Below, in pieces: positions 1 to 9,237 of a stretch of 64,000 bases of DNA. Origin of the DNA: Curtobacterium sp. VKM Ac-2922 (lineage in GTDB: Bacteria > Actinomycetota > Actinomycetes > Actinomycetales > Microbacteriaceae); the NCBI RefSeq assembly GCF_022815645.1, contig NZ_JALGRO010000006.1, positions 1 to 64,000 on the forward strand. Direction: 5' to 3'. The position numbers and the translations under genes were made by a program. Numbering within the stretch: the stretch's first letter is position 1; each line of letters opens with the position of its first letter. The notes beneath the pieces are model-generated. The model was given only the letters and a program-made list of their open reading frames with translations, made no database searches and was not told the origin of the DNA.

Positions 1-67
1 GCGGGTGGTGGGTCGGGAAACCCGACCCCCCACGCGCGGTCCGACTTGCTGCGCGCGATCCGGCTGA

Positions 68-1570
68 CTAGCCGATCGACAGCGCCGTCCACGACACGGG
101 CGGCAGCTCGATCGTGACGGTGTCACCCTCGCGGCGAGCGCTGTCGTTCGTGCGCAGCCCCACGCGGGAGGTGTTCGACAGGTCGTTCACGGCGTGCAGG
201 TCGTCGTCCCACACCCCCTCGGCGTGCACGTCGCCCGTGACGTCGAGCCCGGACAGGTCGATGGTGACCGTCGTGCTCTCGGAAGGGTGGCGGTTCACCA
301 GGAACACCGCGGCCTTGCCGTCCTCGATCGTGGCGGCGGAGTCGACCACGGGGACCTGCCCGTAGGTGCCGCCGTCGACCGTGTCGCCCGACGCGATGAC
401 CTGCAGCGAGGTGCCGTGTGCCAGGCGCGACGTCAGCGAGAACGGGAAGAACGTGGTCTGGCGCCAGGCCTCGCCACCGGGCTCGGTCATGATCGGGCCG
501 ATGACGTTGACGAGCTGCGCGATCGACGCCGAGGCGACCCGGTCCGCGTGACGCAGGAGCGAGATGAGCAGGCCACCGACGACGACGGCGTCCGCGACGG
601 TGTAGATGTCCTCGAGCAGGCGCGGCGCGACGGGCCACTCGTCGATCGTGAACTCCTTCTGCATCTCGTTCCACTTCGAGATGGACCACACGTTCCACTC
701 GTCGAACGAGATGTCGATGCGCTTGTCCGACTTCTTGTGCGCCTGCACGTGGTCGGCGGCGGTGGTGACCGTGTCGATGAAGCGGTCCATGTTGACGCCC
801 GAGGCCAGGAAGGTGGCCAGGTCGTCGCCCTCTTCGTAGTAGGCGTGCGCGGAGATGTAGTCGACGTCGTCGTACGCGTGCTCGAGCACGGTGCGCTCCC
901 ACTCGCCGAACGTCGGCATCGACGCACCGGAGGACCCGCAGATGACGAGCTCGAGGTCGGGCTGGATCTGCCGCATGCCCTTGGCGGTCATCGCCGCGAG
1001 CTTGCCGTAGTCGTCGGCGTTCTTGTGGCCGAGCTGCCACGGGCCGTCCATCTCGTTGCCGAGGCACCACATCGTGACGCCGAAGGGCTCGTCGCGGCCG
1101 TTGCGCTTGCGCTCCTCGGAGCGGGCGGTGCCGCCGGGGATGTTGGCGTACTCGAGCAGCTCGATGGCGGCTTCGGTGCCGCGGGTGCCCAGGTTGACGG
1201 CGAGCATCAGCTCGGAGTCGACCGAGTCGAGCCACTGCTGGAACTCGTGCAGGCCGACCTCGTTGGTCTCGGTGGAGTGCCAGGCCAGGTCGAGCCGGCG
1301 CGGGCGCTGGTCGACCGGGCCGACGCCGTCCTCCCACTTGTAGCCGGAGACGAAGTTGCCGCCGGGGTAGCGGATGGTGGTGACACCGAGCTCCTTGACG
1401 AGCTCGATGACGTCCTTGCGGAAGCCGTGTTCGTCGGCGGTGCTGTGCGTGGGCTCGTGGATGCCGTCGTAGACGTGTCGTCCGAGGTGCTCGACGAACC
1501 CGCCGAACAGCCGCCGGCGCACCGGCCCCACGGTGAAGGCGGCGTCGAGGACGAGGTGTGTGCGGGGCAT
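68..1570 (-). CDS. abfA: alpha-L-arabinofuranosidase, GH51
   Basis: Glycoside hydrolase of family 51 (500 aa, usual length) that removes terminal alpha-L-arabinofuranosyl groups from arabinan or arabinoxylan oligosaccharides. The (beta/alpha)8 barrel occupies most of the protein, followed by a C-terminal beta domain. The acid/base is Glu173 in WCLGNEMDGPWQ and the nucleophile is Glu291 in FDEWNVW; both motifs are intact. There is no signal peptide, so it acts in the cytoplasm on imported oligosaccharides. It is divergent from a sugar ABC importer, and two identical LacI-type palindromes lie in the shared promoter region, so both directions are probably induced by the same sugar. A GGAG-type ribosome site lies just before the ATG. 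Confidence 0.93.
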   Translation of the reverse strand: MPRTHLVLDAAFTVGPVRRRLFGGFVEHLGRHVYDGIHEPTHSTADEHGFRKDVIELVKELGVTTIRYPGGNFVSGYKWEDGVGPVDQRPRRLDLAWHSTETNEVGLHEFQQWLDSVDSELMLAVNLGTRGTEAAIELLEYANIPGGTARSEERKRNGRDEPFGVTMWCLGNEMDGPWQLGHKNADDYGKLAAMTAKGMRQIQPDLELVICGSSGASMPTFGEWERTVLEHAYDDVDYISAHAYYEEGDDLATFLASGVNMDRFIDTVTTAADHVQAHKKSDKRIDISFDEWNVWSISKWNEMQKEFTIDEWPVAPRLLEDIYTVADAVVVGGLLISLLRHADRVASASIAQLVNVIGPIMTEPGGEAWRQTTFFPFSLTSRLAHGTSLQVIASGDTVDGGTYGQVPVVDSAATIEDGKAAVFLVNRHPSESTTVTIDLSGLDVTGDVHAEGVWDDDLHAVNDLSNTSRVGLRTNDSARREGDTVTIELPPVSWTALSIG

Positions 1571-1666
1571 GGATCTCCTTCGATCGGTCGTCGGGTGCCG
1601 CCGGGTGGGCCCAGCGGCGACTGCCGGGTCGGACCCGGCGGCTTCGGTGGCACCCCGTCACGAAAA

Positions 1667-1678
1667 GTGAGCGCTCAC
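1667..1678. promoter_or_regulatory. LacI-family operator, copy 1
   Basis: Perfect 12-bp palindrome GTGAGCGCTCAC with the central CG step typical of LacI/GalR operators. It lies about 97 bp upstream of the arabinofuranosidase start. An identical site lies 81 bp away, centre to centre. The regulator is not encoded next to it. Confidence 0.75.
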
Positions 1679-1747
1679 CTGACTGCAACGCTACCGGTAT
1701 CCACACCGCGACGAAAGGGCTGGCGCACGGTGGACACGCGGGCTAAT

Positions 1748-1759
1748 GTGAGCGCTCAC
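1748..1759. promoter_or_regulatory. LacI-family operator, copy 2
   Basis: Second perfect copy of GTGAGCGCTCAC, 51 bp upstream of the sugar-binding protein start. Together with copy 1 it could allow looping and joint repression of the divergent genes. Confidence 0.75.
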
Positions 1760-1810
1760 GGGACACTGACCCAGGTGTCCCAGCCCGGCCCATCCCGATG
1801 GAGTGATGCC

Positions 1811-3178
1811 ATGCCGAACCGACCCGTCCCACCCGTTGCGCAGCTGCGCGGCGCCGGCTTCTCCCGCAGGGGCCTGCTCGCCGCCGGTGCCGCGGCAGCC
1901 GCGGTCCTGCCGCTGGCCGCCTGCTCCAGCCCGATCTCCGCCGGCCTGGCCGGCAGTGCCCTCAACCCCGACACCCTCGTCTTCTGGAACCTGTTCGGCG
2001 GCGGCGACGGTCTTCGCATGCAGGAGATGGAACGCGGCTACGCCAAGCAGCACGGCGGGTCCAGCTCCCTGCAGGCGACGACGTTCGCCTGGGGCAACCC
2101 GTACTACTCCAAGGTCACGCTCGCCACCGTCGGCAACAAGCCGCCGGACGTCGCGATCTCGCACCTGACCCGCGCCAAGCCGCTGTGGGACGGCGACCTG
2201 CTCGACCCGATCACGTCCGAGGACCTGGCAGGCGTCGGACTGAGTGCCAGCGACTTCAACCAGAAGGCGTGGACGGCGCAGAAGACCGACGGCAAGAACA
2301 TCTGTGTGCCGCTCGACACCCACCCGTTCGTGCTCTTCTACAACGTTGACGTCTGCCAGAAGGCGGGCCTGATCGACGGCGACGGCAACCTCAAGGACCT
2401 GACCGGTGTCGACGCGTTCGAGAGCGCCCTGGCCGCGGTCGCCAAGGTCACCGGCGGCACGGCCCTCAACGTCGCGAACGTCTCCGAGGTCGCCACCCCG
2501 TGGCGCTTCTTCTGGACGATGTACAACCAGATCAACGGTGCGACGCCGTTCATCAGCGACGGTGGCGCGAAGCTCACCGTGAACGAGGACGCCTACACCA
2601 AGGTCACCGACATGACCCAGAAGTGGGTGAAGAACGGCTGGCTCAACAAGGGCCTCGACTACGCCACGGCGCAGACGCTGATGTTCACCGGCAAGGCCGG
2701 GTTCTTCATGCAGGGCGAGTGGGAGATCAGCACGGCGCAGTCCATCAAGGGGCTGAAGTTCGGCATGGCGCCGATCCCGCAGCTCTTCGACAAGCCGGCC
2801 ACCCAGGCCGACTCGCACACGTTCATCCTGCCCCGCAAGGACCGCACGCCGGAGCAGAAGAAGGCGGCGATGCTCTTCATCAAGCAGATGCTCGAGCAGA
2901 GCCTGACCTGGGCACAGGGCGGTCACGTCCCGGCGTACCTGCCGACGTACGACAGCTCGGCGTACAAGAACCTGACGCCGCAGTCGAACTACGCCTCGGC
3001 CGCCGAGAGCGCCGTGTTCGACGACGCCGCCTGGTACGGCGGGTCCGGCTCGACGTTCGAGAACACCGTCGGCGCGCAGCTCGCCCTCGTGCAACAGGGC
3101 AGCAGCTCCCCCGCCGCAGCCATGAGCGCGATCAAGTCGCAGCTGTCGACCTACCTCGACACCCCGAGCCCCCTGTGA
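1811..3178 (+). CDS. sugar ABC transporter substrate-binding lipoprotein
   Basis: Family 1 extracellular solute-binding protein (455 aa), the sugar receptor of the importer encoded directly downstream. The N-terminus has a twin Arg followed by a hydrophobic stretch and a lipobox-like Cys (SRRGLLAAG ... PLAACSS), so it is probably a Tat- or Sec-exported lipoprotein. The start was placed at the ATG at 1811 because GGAG lies 7 bases upstream; the open frame extends further but without a plausible start. It is followed by two MalF/MalG-type permeases. No ATPase gene lies in the cluster, so a shared MsiK-type ATPase elsewhere is expected (inference). The divergent arabinofuranosidase suggests arabino-oligosaccharides as substrate. 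Confidence 0.9.
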   Translation: MPNRPVPPVAQLRGAGFSRRGLLAAGAAAAAVLPLAACSSPISAGLAGSALNPDTLVFWNLFGGGDGLRMQEMERGYAKQHGGSSSLQATTFAWGNPYYSKVTLATVGNKPPDVAISHLTRAKPLWDGDLLDPITSEDLAGVGLSASDFNQKAWTAQKTDGKNICVPLDTHPFVLFYNVDVCQKAGLIDGDGNLKDLTGVDAFESALAAVAKVTGGTALNVANVSEVATPWRFFWTMYNQINGATPFISDGGAKLTVNEDAYTKVTDMTQKWVKNGWLNKGLDYATAQTLMFTGKAGFFMQGEWEISTAQSIKGLKFGMAPIPQLFDKPATQADSHTFILPRKDRTPEQKKAAMLFIKQMLEQSLTWAQGGHVPAYLPTYDSSAYKNLTPQSNYASAAESAVFDDAAWYGGSGSTFENTVGAQLALVQQGSSSPAAAMSAIKSQLSTYLDTPSPL

Positions 3179-3241
3179 CCGGCGACCACGCGGTCCTGCA
3201 CACCACGAACACCGTGAACACCCCGCGAAAGGCACGATGAC

Positions 3242-4207
3242 GTGACCACAGCACCAGTCCTCGACCGCGCCTCGGACGCGGCCCTCGTCCCGGGCCGTCT
3301 GCGCACCTACCGGACCAGTCTCACGCGCGGCCAGGGTCGCAGCGGGTGGCTCTTCCTCGCCCCCTTCGGCCTGTTCTACGTGGCCTTCCTGCTCGGACCG
3401 ACGGTCTGGATGATCGTCACGAGCTTCTTCAACACCTCGACCGTCCGCACCGGGCTCGGCAGCTTCGCCGGGTTCGCGAACTACACCGAGATGCTCAGCC
3501 GCGCGGACTTCTGGTCGTCGCTCTGGCACACGCTGCAGTTCACGCTCTACACGACGCCGCCGCTCGTGATCCTGGCCTTCGTGTTGGCCGTGCTGACGAA
3601 CCGGATGAACCGCGGCCAGTGGTTCTTCCGCCTGGCGTTCTTCCTGCCGTTCATCCTGCCGTCCGCGACGATCTCGCTCATCTGGGTGTTCATCTTCACG
3701 CCCAGCACGGGCCTGTTCGCCAGCATCCAGTCGCTGCTCGGGATGACCCCGGGTGCCGGCGTGCTGGCCAGCCCGAACACCGCGATGATCGGCGTCGCAC
3801 TCGCCACGGTCTGGTGGACGCTCGGGTTCAACTTCGTGCTGTACCTGGCTGGCCTGCAGGAGATCCCCCGCGAGCTGTACGAGGCCGCTGCCGTCGACGG
3901 CGCGTCGAACTGGCAGCAGATCAAGTCGATCACGCTCCCGCTGCTCGGCCGCACGACGACGCTGGTCATCCTGCTGCAGATCATCGCGAGCCTGAAGATC
4001 TTCGACCAGGTCTACCTGATGACGAACGGCGGTCCGGGCATCTCGACGCAGGTCTCGCTGCAGCTCATCACCGGTGTCGGGTTCACCGACAACCGTCTCG
4101 GTGCCGCATCGGCCGCGTCGGTGCTCCTGTTCATCGTGATCGTCGCGATCGCAGTCATCCGGCAGCTCGTCGAGCGCGCTGCCGCCAAGCGAGAGATCGG
4201 TGCCTGA
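3242..4207 (+). CDS. sugar ABC transporter permease, MalF type
   Basis: Inner-membrane permease (321 aa) with six or so hydrophobic segments and the EAA loop (ELYEAAAVDGASNWQQ) that docks the ATPase, characteristic of CUT1 carbohydrate importers. It starts at GTG 3242; the ATG five bases upstream is in another frame and stops at once. It lies 63 bp after the binding-protein gene and nearly abuts the second permease, so the three genes form an operon. Confidence 0.92.
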   Translation: MTTAPVLDRASDAALVPGRLRTYRTSLTRGQGRSGWLFLAPFGLFYVAFLLGPTVWMIVTSFFNTSTVRTGLGSFAGFANYTEMLSRADFWSSLWHTLQFTLYTTPPLVILAFVLAVLTNRMNRGQWFFRLAFFLPFILPSATISLIWVFIFTPSTGLFASIQSLLGMTPGAGVLASPNTAMIGVALATVWWTLGFNFVLYLAGLQEIPRELYEAAAVDGASNWQQIKSITLPLLGRTTTLVILLQIIASLKIFDQVYLMTNGGPGISTQVSLQLITGVGFTDNRLGAASAASVLLFIVIVAIAVIRQLVERAAAKREIGA

Positions 4208-4208
4208 C

Positions 4209-5123
4209 ATGACCACCACCGAGAGCATCACGACCGACCGCCAGAAGTACCGCTCCGGCGTCTCGTCGGCCGCGCCCACCAGCGCCGCCAAGATCGGCGT
4301 CAGTGGCCGGGGCTTCACGATCGCGTCGGGCATCATCCTGACGGTGTTCGCGATCATCTGGCTGATCCCGAGCCTGTTCGCGCTCAAGACGTCGTTGTCC
4401 GACAACGGTGTCGCGGCGCTCGGCGCCAACTCGATCCTGTCGAACTGGAACCCGACGCTGCACTCGTACGCGTCGCTGTTCCAGGCCGGCGACATCTGGA
4501 ACTGGTACCTGGCCAGCGGCATCACGAGCGTCATCACGGCCGTGCTGACCGTGTTCTTCGCGTCGATGGCGGCCTTCGCCCTGAGCCGGCTGGTGTTCCG
4601 CGGCCGGAACGTCGCGTTCCTGCTGATCATCCTCGGGATCATGATCCCGACGCAGGTCCTGATCATCCCGATCTTCCAAGAGCTCAACTCCGTCAACCTG
4701 CTGAACACCTACTGGTCGGTCATCTTCCCGCAGGTGCCCGCCGTGATCGCGGTGTTCATCTTCAAGCAGTTCTTCGACGGCATCCCCCGCGAGCTCGAGG
4801 AAGCAGCCCGCATCGACGGCGCGAACATCTGGAAGATCTACTGGTCGGTGATCCTGCCGCTGTCGCGTCCGGTCATCGCCGCGGTGACGATCCTGACGTT
4901 CGTCGGCGTGTGGAACAACCTGCTGCTGCCGCTGTTCGTCCTGTCGAACCCGGACCTGATGACCATCCCGGTGGGTCTGGCGACGGTGCAGGGCAGCTTC
5001 GGCCAGCGCTACGCCGACATCCAGGCGGGTGCGCTGCTGGCGGCGCTGCCGCTGATCATCCTCTACCTGATCTTCCAGCGGCAGATCGTGGAGGGCGTGA
5101 CGGGTTCCGGCCTCAAGGGCTGA
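4209..5123 (+). CDS. sugar ABC transporter permease, MalG type
   Basis: Second CUT1 permease (304 aa from ATG 4209; a GTG at 4200, overlapping the upstream stop, would add three residues). It has six predicted membrane segments and the EAA loop ELEEAARIDGANIWKIYW. It pairs with the preceding permease to form the channel. It is the last gene of the operon and is followed by a strong perfect hairpin shared with the convergent siderophore gene. Confidence 0.92.
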   Translation: MTTTESITTDRQKYRSGVSSAAPTSAAKIGVSGRGFTIASGIILTVFAIIWLIPSLFALKTSLSDNGVAALGANSILSNWNPTLHSYASLFQAGDIWNWYLASGITSVITAVLTVFFASMAAFALSRLVFRGRNVAFLLIILGIMIPTQVLIIPIFQELNSVNLLNTYWSVIFPQVPAVIAVFIFKQFFDGIPRELEEAARIDGANIWKIYWSVILPLSRPVIAAVTILTFVGVWNNLLLPLFVLSNPDLMTIPVGLATVQGSFGQRYADIQAGALLAALPLIILYLIFQRQIVEGVTGSGLKG

Positions 5124-5204
5124 CCGGCCAGATCGACCGCCCTCGCAGGCTCGGTCGGCGCTGGCGTCGCGTGCCGCTGGCGCGTCACATCAGCGGAACG
5201 CGCG

Positions 5205-5240
5205 CGGGAGGCCCGGTGCCAGCTGGCACCGGGCCTCCCG
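5205..5240. terminator. bidirectional hairpin, family-1 palindrome
   Basis: A perfect 36-bp palindrome (CGGGAGGCCCGGTGCC then its complement, centred at 5222/5223) between two convergent genes. It is followed by TCC but no T-run, as is common for high-GC actinobacterial terminators. It is one of the family-1 palindromes with GGAGGC...GCCTCC ends found across the window. Confidence 0.7.
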
Positions 5241-5272
5241 TCCGTCTACGGTGCAGTCCGGGGGCGGTCCGC

Positions 5273-6106
5273 TCAGGCGAGGACGCGGGCCTTCTCCTGC
5301 TTCCAGAACCCGCTGAAGGTGATGCGTGACTTCGGCAGGCCGGAGCGGTGCAGGTGGCGACGGCCCTCGGTGGCCAGGGTCGACTCACCCACGACGAAGG
5401 CGTAGCCGCGGTCGTCGGACGGCGTGTGGCGGCGGAGTTCCTCGAGCGCAGCGGCACCAGGGGTCGCGTGCGGGTCCTGCCGGACGAGCCACGTCACGGT
5501 GACGCCGGCCGGAGCGTCGAGTTCGCGGATGTCACCGGCAGTCGGGACCTCTTGGATGATCCGCCCGACCGTGTCGCGTGGGAGTGAAGCCGCGATGCCC
5601 ACGACGCCGGGCAGTCCGGTCTCCTCGGCGACGACCAGCACCTCGGTGGCGTCGTCCGGGCAGTCGAAGATGCACCCCTGGTCGAGGAAGGCGAGCTCGT
5701 CGCCCGGTCGTGCCGCACAGGCCCAGAGCGCGGCGCGGCCCTCGGGGGCGCCGTCGGCGTCGGTGTGCACCACGAACTCGATGTCGAGCTCGGCGGGGGT
5801 GGACCCGGTCGCGGGACGGAACGCGGCGACCGTGTAGTTCGCGCAGTGCGGGCGGACGTCCTCGGGGATGGCCAGGAACGGCGGCCACCACTTCGCGCCG
5901 TCGAGCTCGGGCAGGCGGAAGGTGTCCTGGTGCGGCAGCTGCAGGAACAGGCGGAACCAGTGGTCGAACCCGAGGTACCCGAACTCGTGCAGGTCGTCGC
6001 CGGTGACGGTGACGCGGTGCATCGACGGGGTTGCCCGCTCGGTCCGCAGCACGCGTGCACGGAAGAGCCGGGGGTTCGTGGGCATGAGCCGCGGGGTCTT
6101 CGCCAT
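5273..6106 (-). CDS. siderophore-interacting protein (ferric-siderophore reductase)
   Basis: FAD-binding siderophore-interacting protein of the ViuB/YqjH type (277 aa, family length). It is thought to release iron from imported ferric siderophores by NAD(P)H-dependent reduction in the cytoplasm. The N-terminal FAD-binding barrel includes RVTVTGDDL and a C-terminal SIP domain ends in GFWKQEKAR. It is divergent from the iron-siderophore permease genes. The shared 19-bp gap carries an iron box, so reductase and importer are probably derepressed together in low iron. The -10-like TAGCCT on this strand lies only 6 bases from the ATG, suggesting a leaderless mRNA. Confidence 0.9.
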   Translation of the reverse strand: MAKTPRLMPTNPRLFRARVLRTERATPSMHRVTVTGDDLHEFGYLGFDHWFRLFLQLPHQDTFRLPELDGAKWWPPFLAIPEDVRPHCANYTVAAFRPATGSTPAELDIEFVVHTDADGAPEGRAALWACAARPGDELAFLDQGCIFDCPDDATEVLVVAEETGLPGVVGIAASLPRDTVGRIIQEVPTAGDIRELDAPAGVTVTWLVRQDPHATPGAAALEELRRHTPSDDRGYAFVVGESTLATEGRRHLHRSGLPKSRITFSGFWKQEKARVLA

Positions 6107-6125
6107 GAGGGAAGGCTAACCTAAG
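6107..6125. promoter_or_regulatory. DtxR/IdeR-type iron box in a 19-bp divergent promoter
   Basis: The whole gap between the reductase and permease starts contains AAGGCTAACCTAAG, a good match to one arm of the DtxR/IdeR consensus TTAGGTTAGGCTAACCTAA. Both genes must share this element because there is no other upstream DNA. Confidence 0.7.
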
Positions 6126-7214
6126 ATGGTCCGCGTGCCACCCCCCGTTCCCGTCGTGACCGATGCCCGCTCCACGGTCGTCAGCGCTGCCGTCGGCTCG
6201 GTCGGCGTCCACCGCGCCACGCTCCGTCGCCGAGCGCTCCTCGTGGTTGCCATGGTGCTCGCATTGGCGGTCACGGTCGTCCTGAGCATGGTGCTCGGCA
6301 GCAACCAGATCGGCGCCGGGCGGGTGCTGGCCGGGCTGCTGCACACCGGCAGCAGCACCGACGAGGCGATCGTCTGGGGCTCCCGCGTCCCCCGGACGCT
6401 CATCGGTGCGACCGTCGGTGCCGCACTCGGTGTCGCCGGGCTGCTCATGCAGGGCCACACGCGCAACCCGCTCGCCGACCCCGGCCTGTTCGGGGTGTCG
6501 GCCGGCGCCGGACTGGCCGTCGTGCTCGGGGTCTACGTCTTCGGCATCACCAGCACGGGCGTCACGGTGTGGTTCGCCCTTGCCGGTGCCGTCGTGGCCA
6601 GCGTCGTCGTGTTCTCGGTGACGATCGCGGGCAGCGGGACCGCCAGCCCGGTGCCGCTCGCCCTCGCCGGTGCGGCCGTGTCCGCGCTGCTCGGCGCCGT
6701 GACGTCGTTCATCGTGCTCACCGACCAGGACTCGCTCGACGCCTACCGGCTGTGGGTCGTCGGGTCGCTGTCCGGCCGACAGCTCGACGTGCTCGGCGCG
6801 ACGTGGCCGTTCCTGGTCGTCGGGCTCGTGCTTGCCGTCGCCAACGTGCGCGCCCTCGACGCTTTGGGCCTCGGCGCCGACCTGGCACGGGGCCTCGGCG
6901 AGAACCTGCTGGTCGCACGACTGGTCGGCCTGGGCGGCATCACGTTGCTGGCCGCCGGTGCGACCGCCGCCGCCGGCCCGATCGGTTTCGTCGGCCTGAC
7001 CGTGCCGCACGTCGCCCGTGCCCTGGTCGGCACGGGGCACCGGTGGGCCCTCCCCGCGTCCGCACTGCTCGGCGCGGCACTGGTGCTGCTGGCCGACGTG
7101 ATCGGGCGGCTGATCGGCGGGTTCGCCGAGGTCGAGGTCGGCATCGTGCTCGCCGTGATCGGCGGCCCGGTGTTCGTGGCCGTGGCACGTCGACGATCGC
7201 TGGTGGCGCTGTGA
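6126..7214 (+). CDS. iron-siderophore ABC transporter permease 1, FecCD family
   Basis: FecCD/BtuC-type permease (362 aa) with about nine hydrophobic segments. It contains the family signature GHTRNPLADPGLFGVSAGA and the cytoplasmic loop near GFVGLTVPHVARALVG. It forms a heterodimeric channel with the next gene. The ATG at 6126 is directly beside the iron box; a GTG at 6135 is an alternative start. It overlaps the next gene at GTGA, indicating translational coupling. Confidence 0.92.
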   Translation: MVRVPPPVPVVTDARSTVVSAAVGSVGVHRATLRRRALLVVAMVLALAVTVVLSMVLGSNQIGAGRVLAGLLHTGSSTDEAIVWGSRVPRTLIGATVGAALGVAGLLMQGHTRNPLADPGLFGVSAGAGLAVVLGVYVFGITSTGVTVWFALAGAVVASVVVFSVTIAGSGTASPVPLALAGAAVSALLGAVTSFIVLTDQDSLDAYRLWVVGSLSGRQLDVLGATWPFLVVGLVLAVANVRALDALGLGADLARGLGENLLVARLVGLGGITLLAAGATAAAGPIGFVGLTVPHVARALVGTGHRWALPASALLGAALVLLADVIGRLIGGFAEVEVGIVLAVIGGPVFVAVARRRSLVAL

Positions 7215-8359
7215 GCGGGCGGACGGGGGCGACCCGAGCGGCCGGGCCGACCACGGCGGACGTGCGGCCCGACGCAGCCGGACGCGGCGTGGCGCCCGGG
7301 GCGGCCTCGGCGCGCCAGGGCGTCCGGATCGGGCCCGTCGGACTCGCCTGGCGCCCACGCGTGTTCGGCATGACCATCGGCGCGGTCGTGGTCGCCCTGC
7401 TGCTCGTCGTGCTCGGCGTCGCCATCGGGTCGACGTGGATCACACCCGGCGTCGTCATCCGCTCGCTGCTCGGACTCGAGAGCGGTCCGGACGCCTTCAT
7501 CGTCACCACGCTCCGGTTGCCCCGGGTCCTCACCGGCGCCCTGGTCGGCCTGACCCTGGCGGTCGCCGGCGCCTTGACACAGACCTTCACACGCAACCCG
7601 CTCGGGACGCCCGACATCATCGGGGTGACCTCCGGCGCGAGCGTCGGCGCCGTCGCCGCCGTGGTGCTGGGCGGTGGCAGCGCCTCGATCAGCGCGCTGG
7701 TGCTCGGCGGCGGGATCCCGGTGGCCGCGACCGTCGGCGCCCTGGTCGCGGCTGCGGTCGTGTACGGACTCGGGTGGCGCGGCGGTGTGCAGAGCTACCG
7801 ACTGGTCCTGGTCGGCATCGGGGTCAGCGCCACCCTCGACGCGATGACCAGCTACCTGCTCGTGCGCGCGCAGATCACCCAGGCGACCGCGGCCTCGCAG
7901 TGGCTGGTCGGCAGCCTGTCGAGCACCTCGTGGTCGGCCTTCTGGCCACTGTTGCTCGTCGCAGCGGTGGCCGTCCCGATCGCCCTCGCGACGAGCGCCG
8001 CGCTCGGCATCGGCCAGCTCGGGGACGAGGTCGCGGTCGGCGTCGGACTGGGCATCCAGCGGCACCGGCTGCTCGTGATCGCCCTGGCCGTGGTGCTCAC
8101 CGCCGCCGCCGTCGCCGCTGCGGGGCCGGTCGGGTTCGTCGCGTTCGTCGTGCCGCAGGTCGCGCTCCGGCTGGCCGGCACGAACCGCCCGCCGCTGCTG
8201 CTGTCCGCCGCACTCGGGGCCGTCCTGGTGCTCGGCGCCGACCTGCTCGCACGCTCGGCGTTCCCGTGGCAGGTGCCCGTCGGCATCGTCACGACCGTGA
8301 TCGGTGCCCCCTACCTGATCTGGCTGCTCGTCCGTCACCGCAAGGAGATGTCCCGATGA
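7211..8359 (+). CDS. iron-siderophore ABC transporter permease 2, FecCD family
   Basis: Second FecCD permease (382 aa). The start is GTG 7211, overlapping the upstream TGA. The first 45 or so residues are an Ala/Gly/Arg-rich cytoplasmic extension before the first membrane segment (GMTIGAVVVALLLVV). The signatures TQTFTRNPLGTPDIIGVTSGA and GPVGFVAFVVPQVALRLAG are present. It overlaps the ATPase gene by ATGA. Confidence 0.92.
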   Translation: MSGRTGATRAAGPTTADVRPDAAGRGVAPGAASARQGVRIGPVGLAWRPRVFGMTIGAVVVALLLVVLGVAIGSTWITPGVVIRSLLGLESGPDAFIVTTLRLPRVLTGALVGLTLAVAGALTQTFTRNPLGTPDIIGVTSGASVGAVAAVVLGGGSASISALVLGGGIPVAATVGALVAAAVVYGLGWRGGVQSYRLVLVGIGVSATLDAMTSYLLVRAQITQATAASQWLVGSLSSTSWSAFWPLLLVAAVAVPIALATSAALGIGQLGDEVAVGVGLGIQRHRLLVIALAVVLTAAAVAAAGPVGFVAFVVPQVALRLAGTNRPPLLLSAALGAVLVLGADLLARSAFPWQVPVGIVTTVIGAPYLIWLLVRHRKEMSR

Positions 8360-9237
8360 CCCCGCCCGCACCGGCCCACGCCCCGACCCTCGCGCCGCCC
8401 GCGACGACACCGGTCCTGCAGGCCCGCGGCCTGTCCGTCGGCTACGACCGCCACCCGGTACTCCGGGACCTCGACCTGTCGATCGAGCGCGGCACCGTCA
8501 CGACCTTCCTCGGGGCGAACGGCTGCGGCAAGTCCACGTTGTTGAAGGCCTTCGGTCGTGTCCTCAAGCCCATCGTGGGCGAGGTCCACCTGGACGGCAC
8601 CCCGATCCGCTCGCAGCCGAACCGCGCCGTCGCCCGGAAGCTCGCGATCCTGCCCCAGTCCCCCGTCGCGCCCGCCGGCACGAGCGTCCTCGACCTGGTG
8701 ATGCGCGGACGGAACCCGCACCAGTCGTGGGCGAAGCCGTGGACCCCCGAGGACGCTGCCGTCGCCGAGGACGCGATCGCCGCCACCGGGCTGACCGACG
8801 TGGCCCACCGCGACGTCGCGAGCCTGTCCGGCGGCCAGCGGCAGCGCGCGTGGATCGCCCTGGTGCTCGCCCAGCACGCCGACACCCTGCTGCTCGACGA
8901 ACCCACGACGTACCTCGACCTGGCGCACCAGCTCGAGGTGCTGCGGCTGGTGCGGCGGATCAACCGCGACCAGGGCTCGACGGTCGTGATGGTCCTGCAC
9001 GACCTGACGCTCGCCGCCCGCTACTCGGACCGCCTGGTGGTGCTGCACGACGGCGGCGTCGCGGCCGACGGCGCACCGCGTGACGTCCTGACGCCCGAGG
9101 TCCTGGCCCGGGCGTTCGGCCTGCACGCCCGGGTCGTGCCGGATCCGGTGACGGGAGCGCCCATGGTCGTGCCCGAGGCGGACGAGCACGACCTCGATCA
9201 CCTGTCCGGGCTCGCAGCCGACGCGGACTTAGGTTAG
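8356..9237 (+). CDS. iron-siderophore ABC transporter ATP-binding protein
   Basis: FepC/FhuC-type ATPase (293 aa). Walker A is GANGCGKST, the Q-loop is LPQSPVAP, the signature is LSGGQRQRAW and Walker B is TLLLDEPTTYLD, followed by the H-loop His in VLHDL. It powers the two preceding permeases. Its last three codons and stop (TTA GGT TAG) are also the left arm of the iron box of the next gene, so coding and operator sequence overlap. Confidence 0.95.
   Translation: MTPPAPAHAPTLAPPATTPVLQARGLSVGYDRHPVLRDLDLSIERGTVTTFLGANGCGKSTLLKAFGRVLKPIVGEVHLDGTPIRSQPNRAVARKLAILPQSPVAPAGTSVLDLVMRGRNPHQSWAKPWTPEDAAVAEDAIAATGLTDVAHRDVASLSGGQRQRAWIALVLAQHADTLLLDEPTTYLDLAHQLEVLRLVRRINRDQGSTVVMVLHDLTLAARYSDRLVVLHDGGVAADGAPRDVLTPEVLARAFGLHARVVPDPVTGAPMVVPEADEHDLDHLSGLAADADLG

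Noticed and set aside
194..3178. 994-residue frame extending the sugar-binding protein upstream through the arabinofuranosidase gene
   Set aside because: The first part is antisense to the GH51 gene and the operators; the real start with ribosome site is at 1811.
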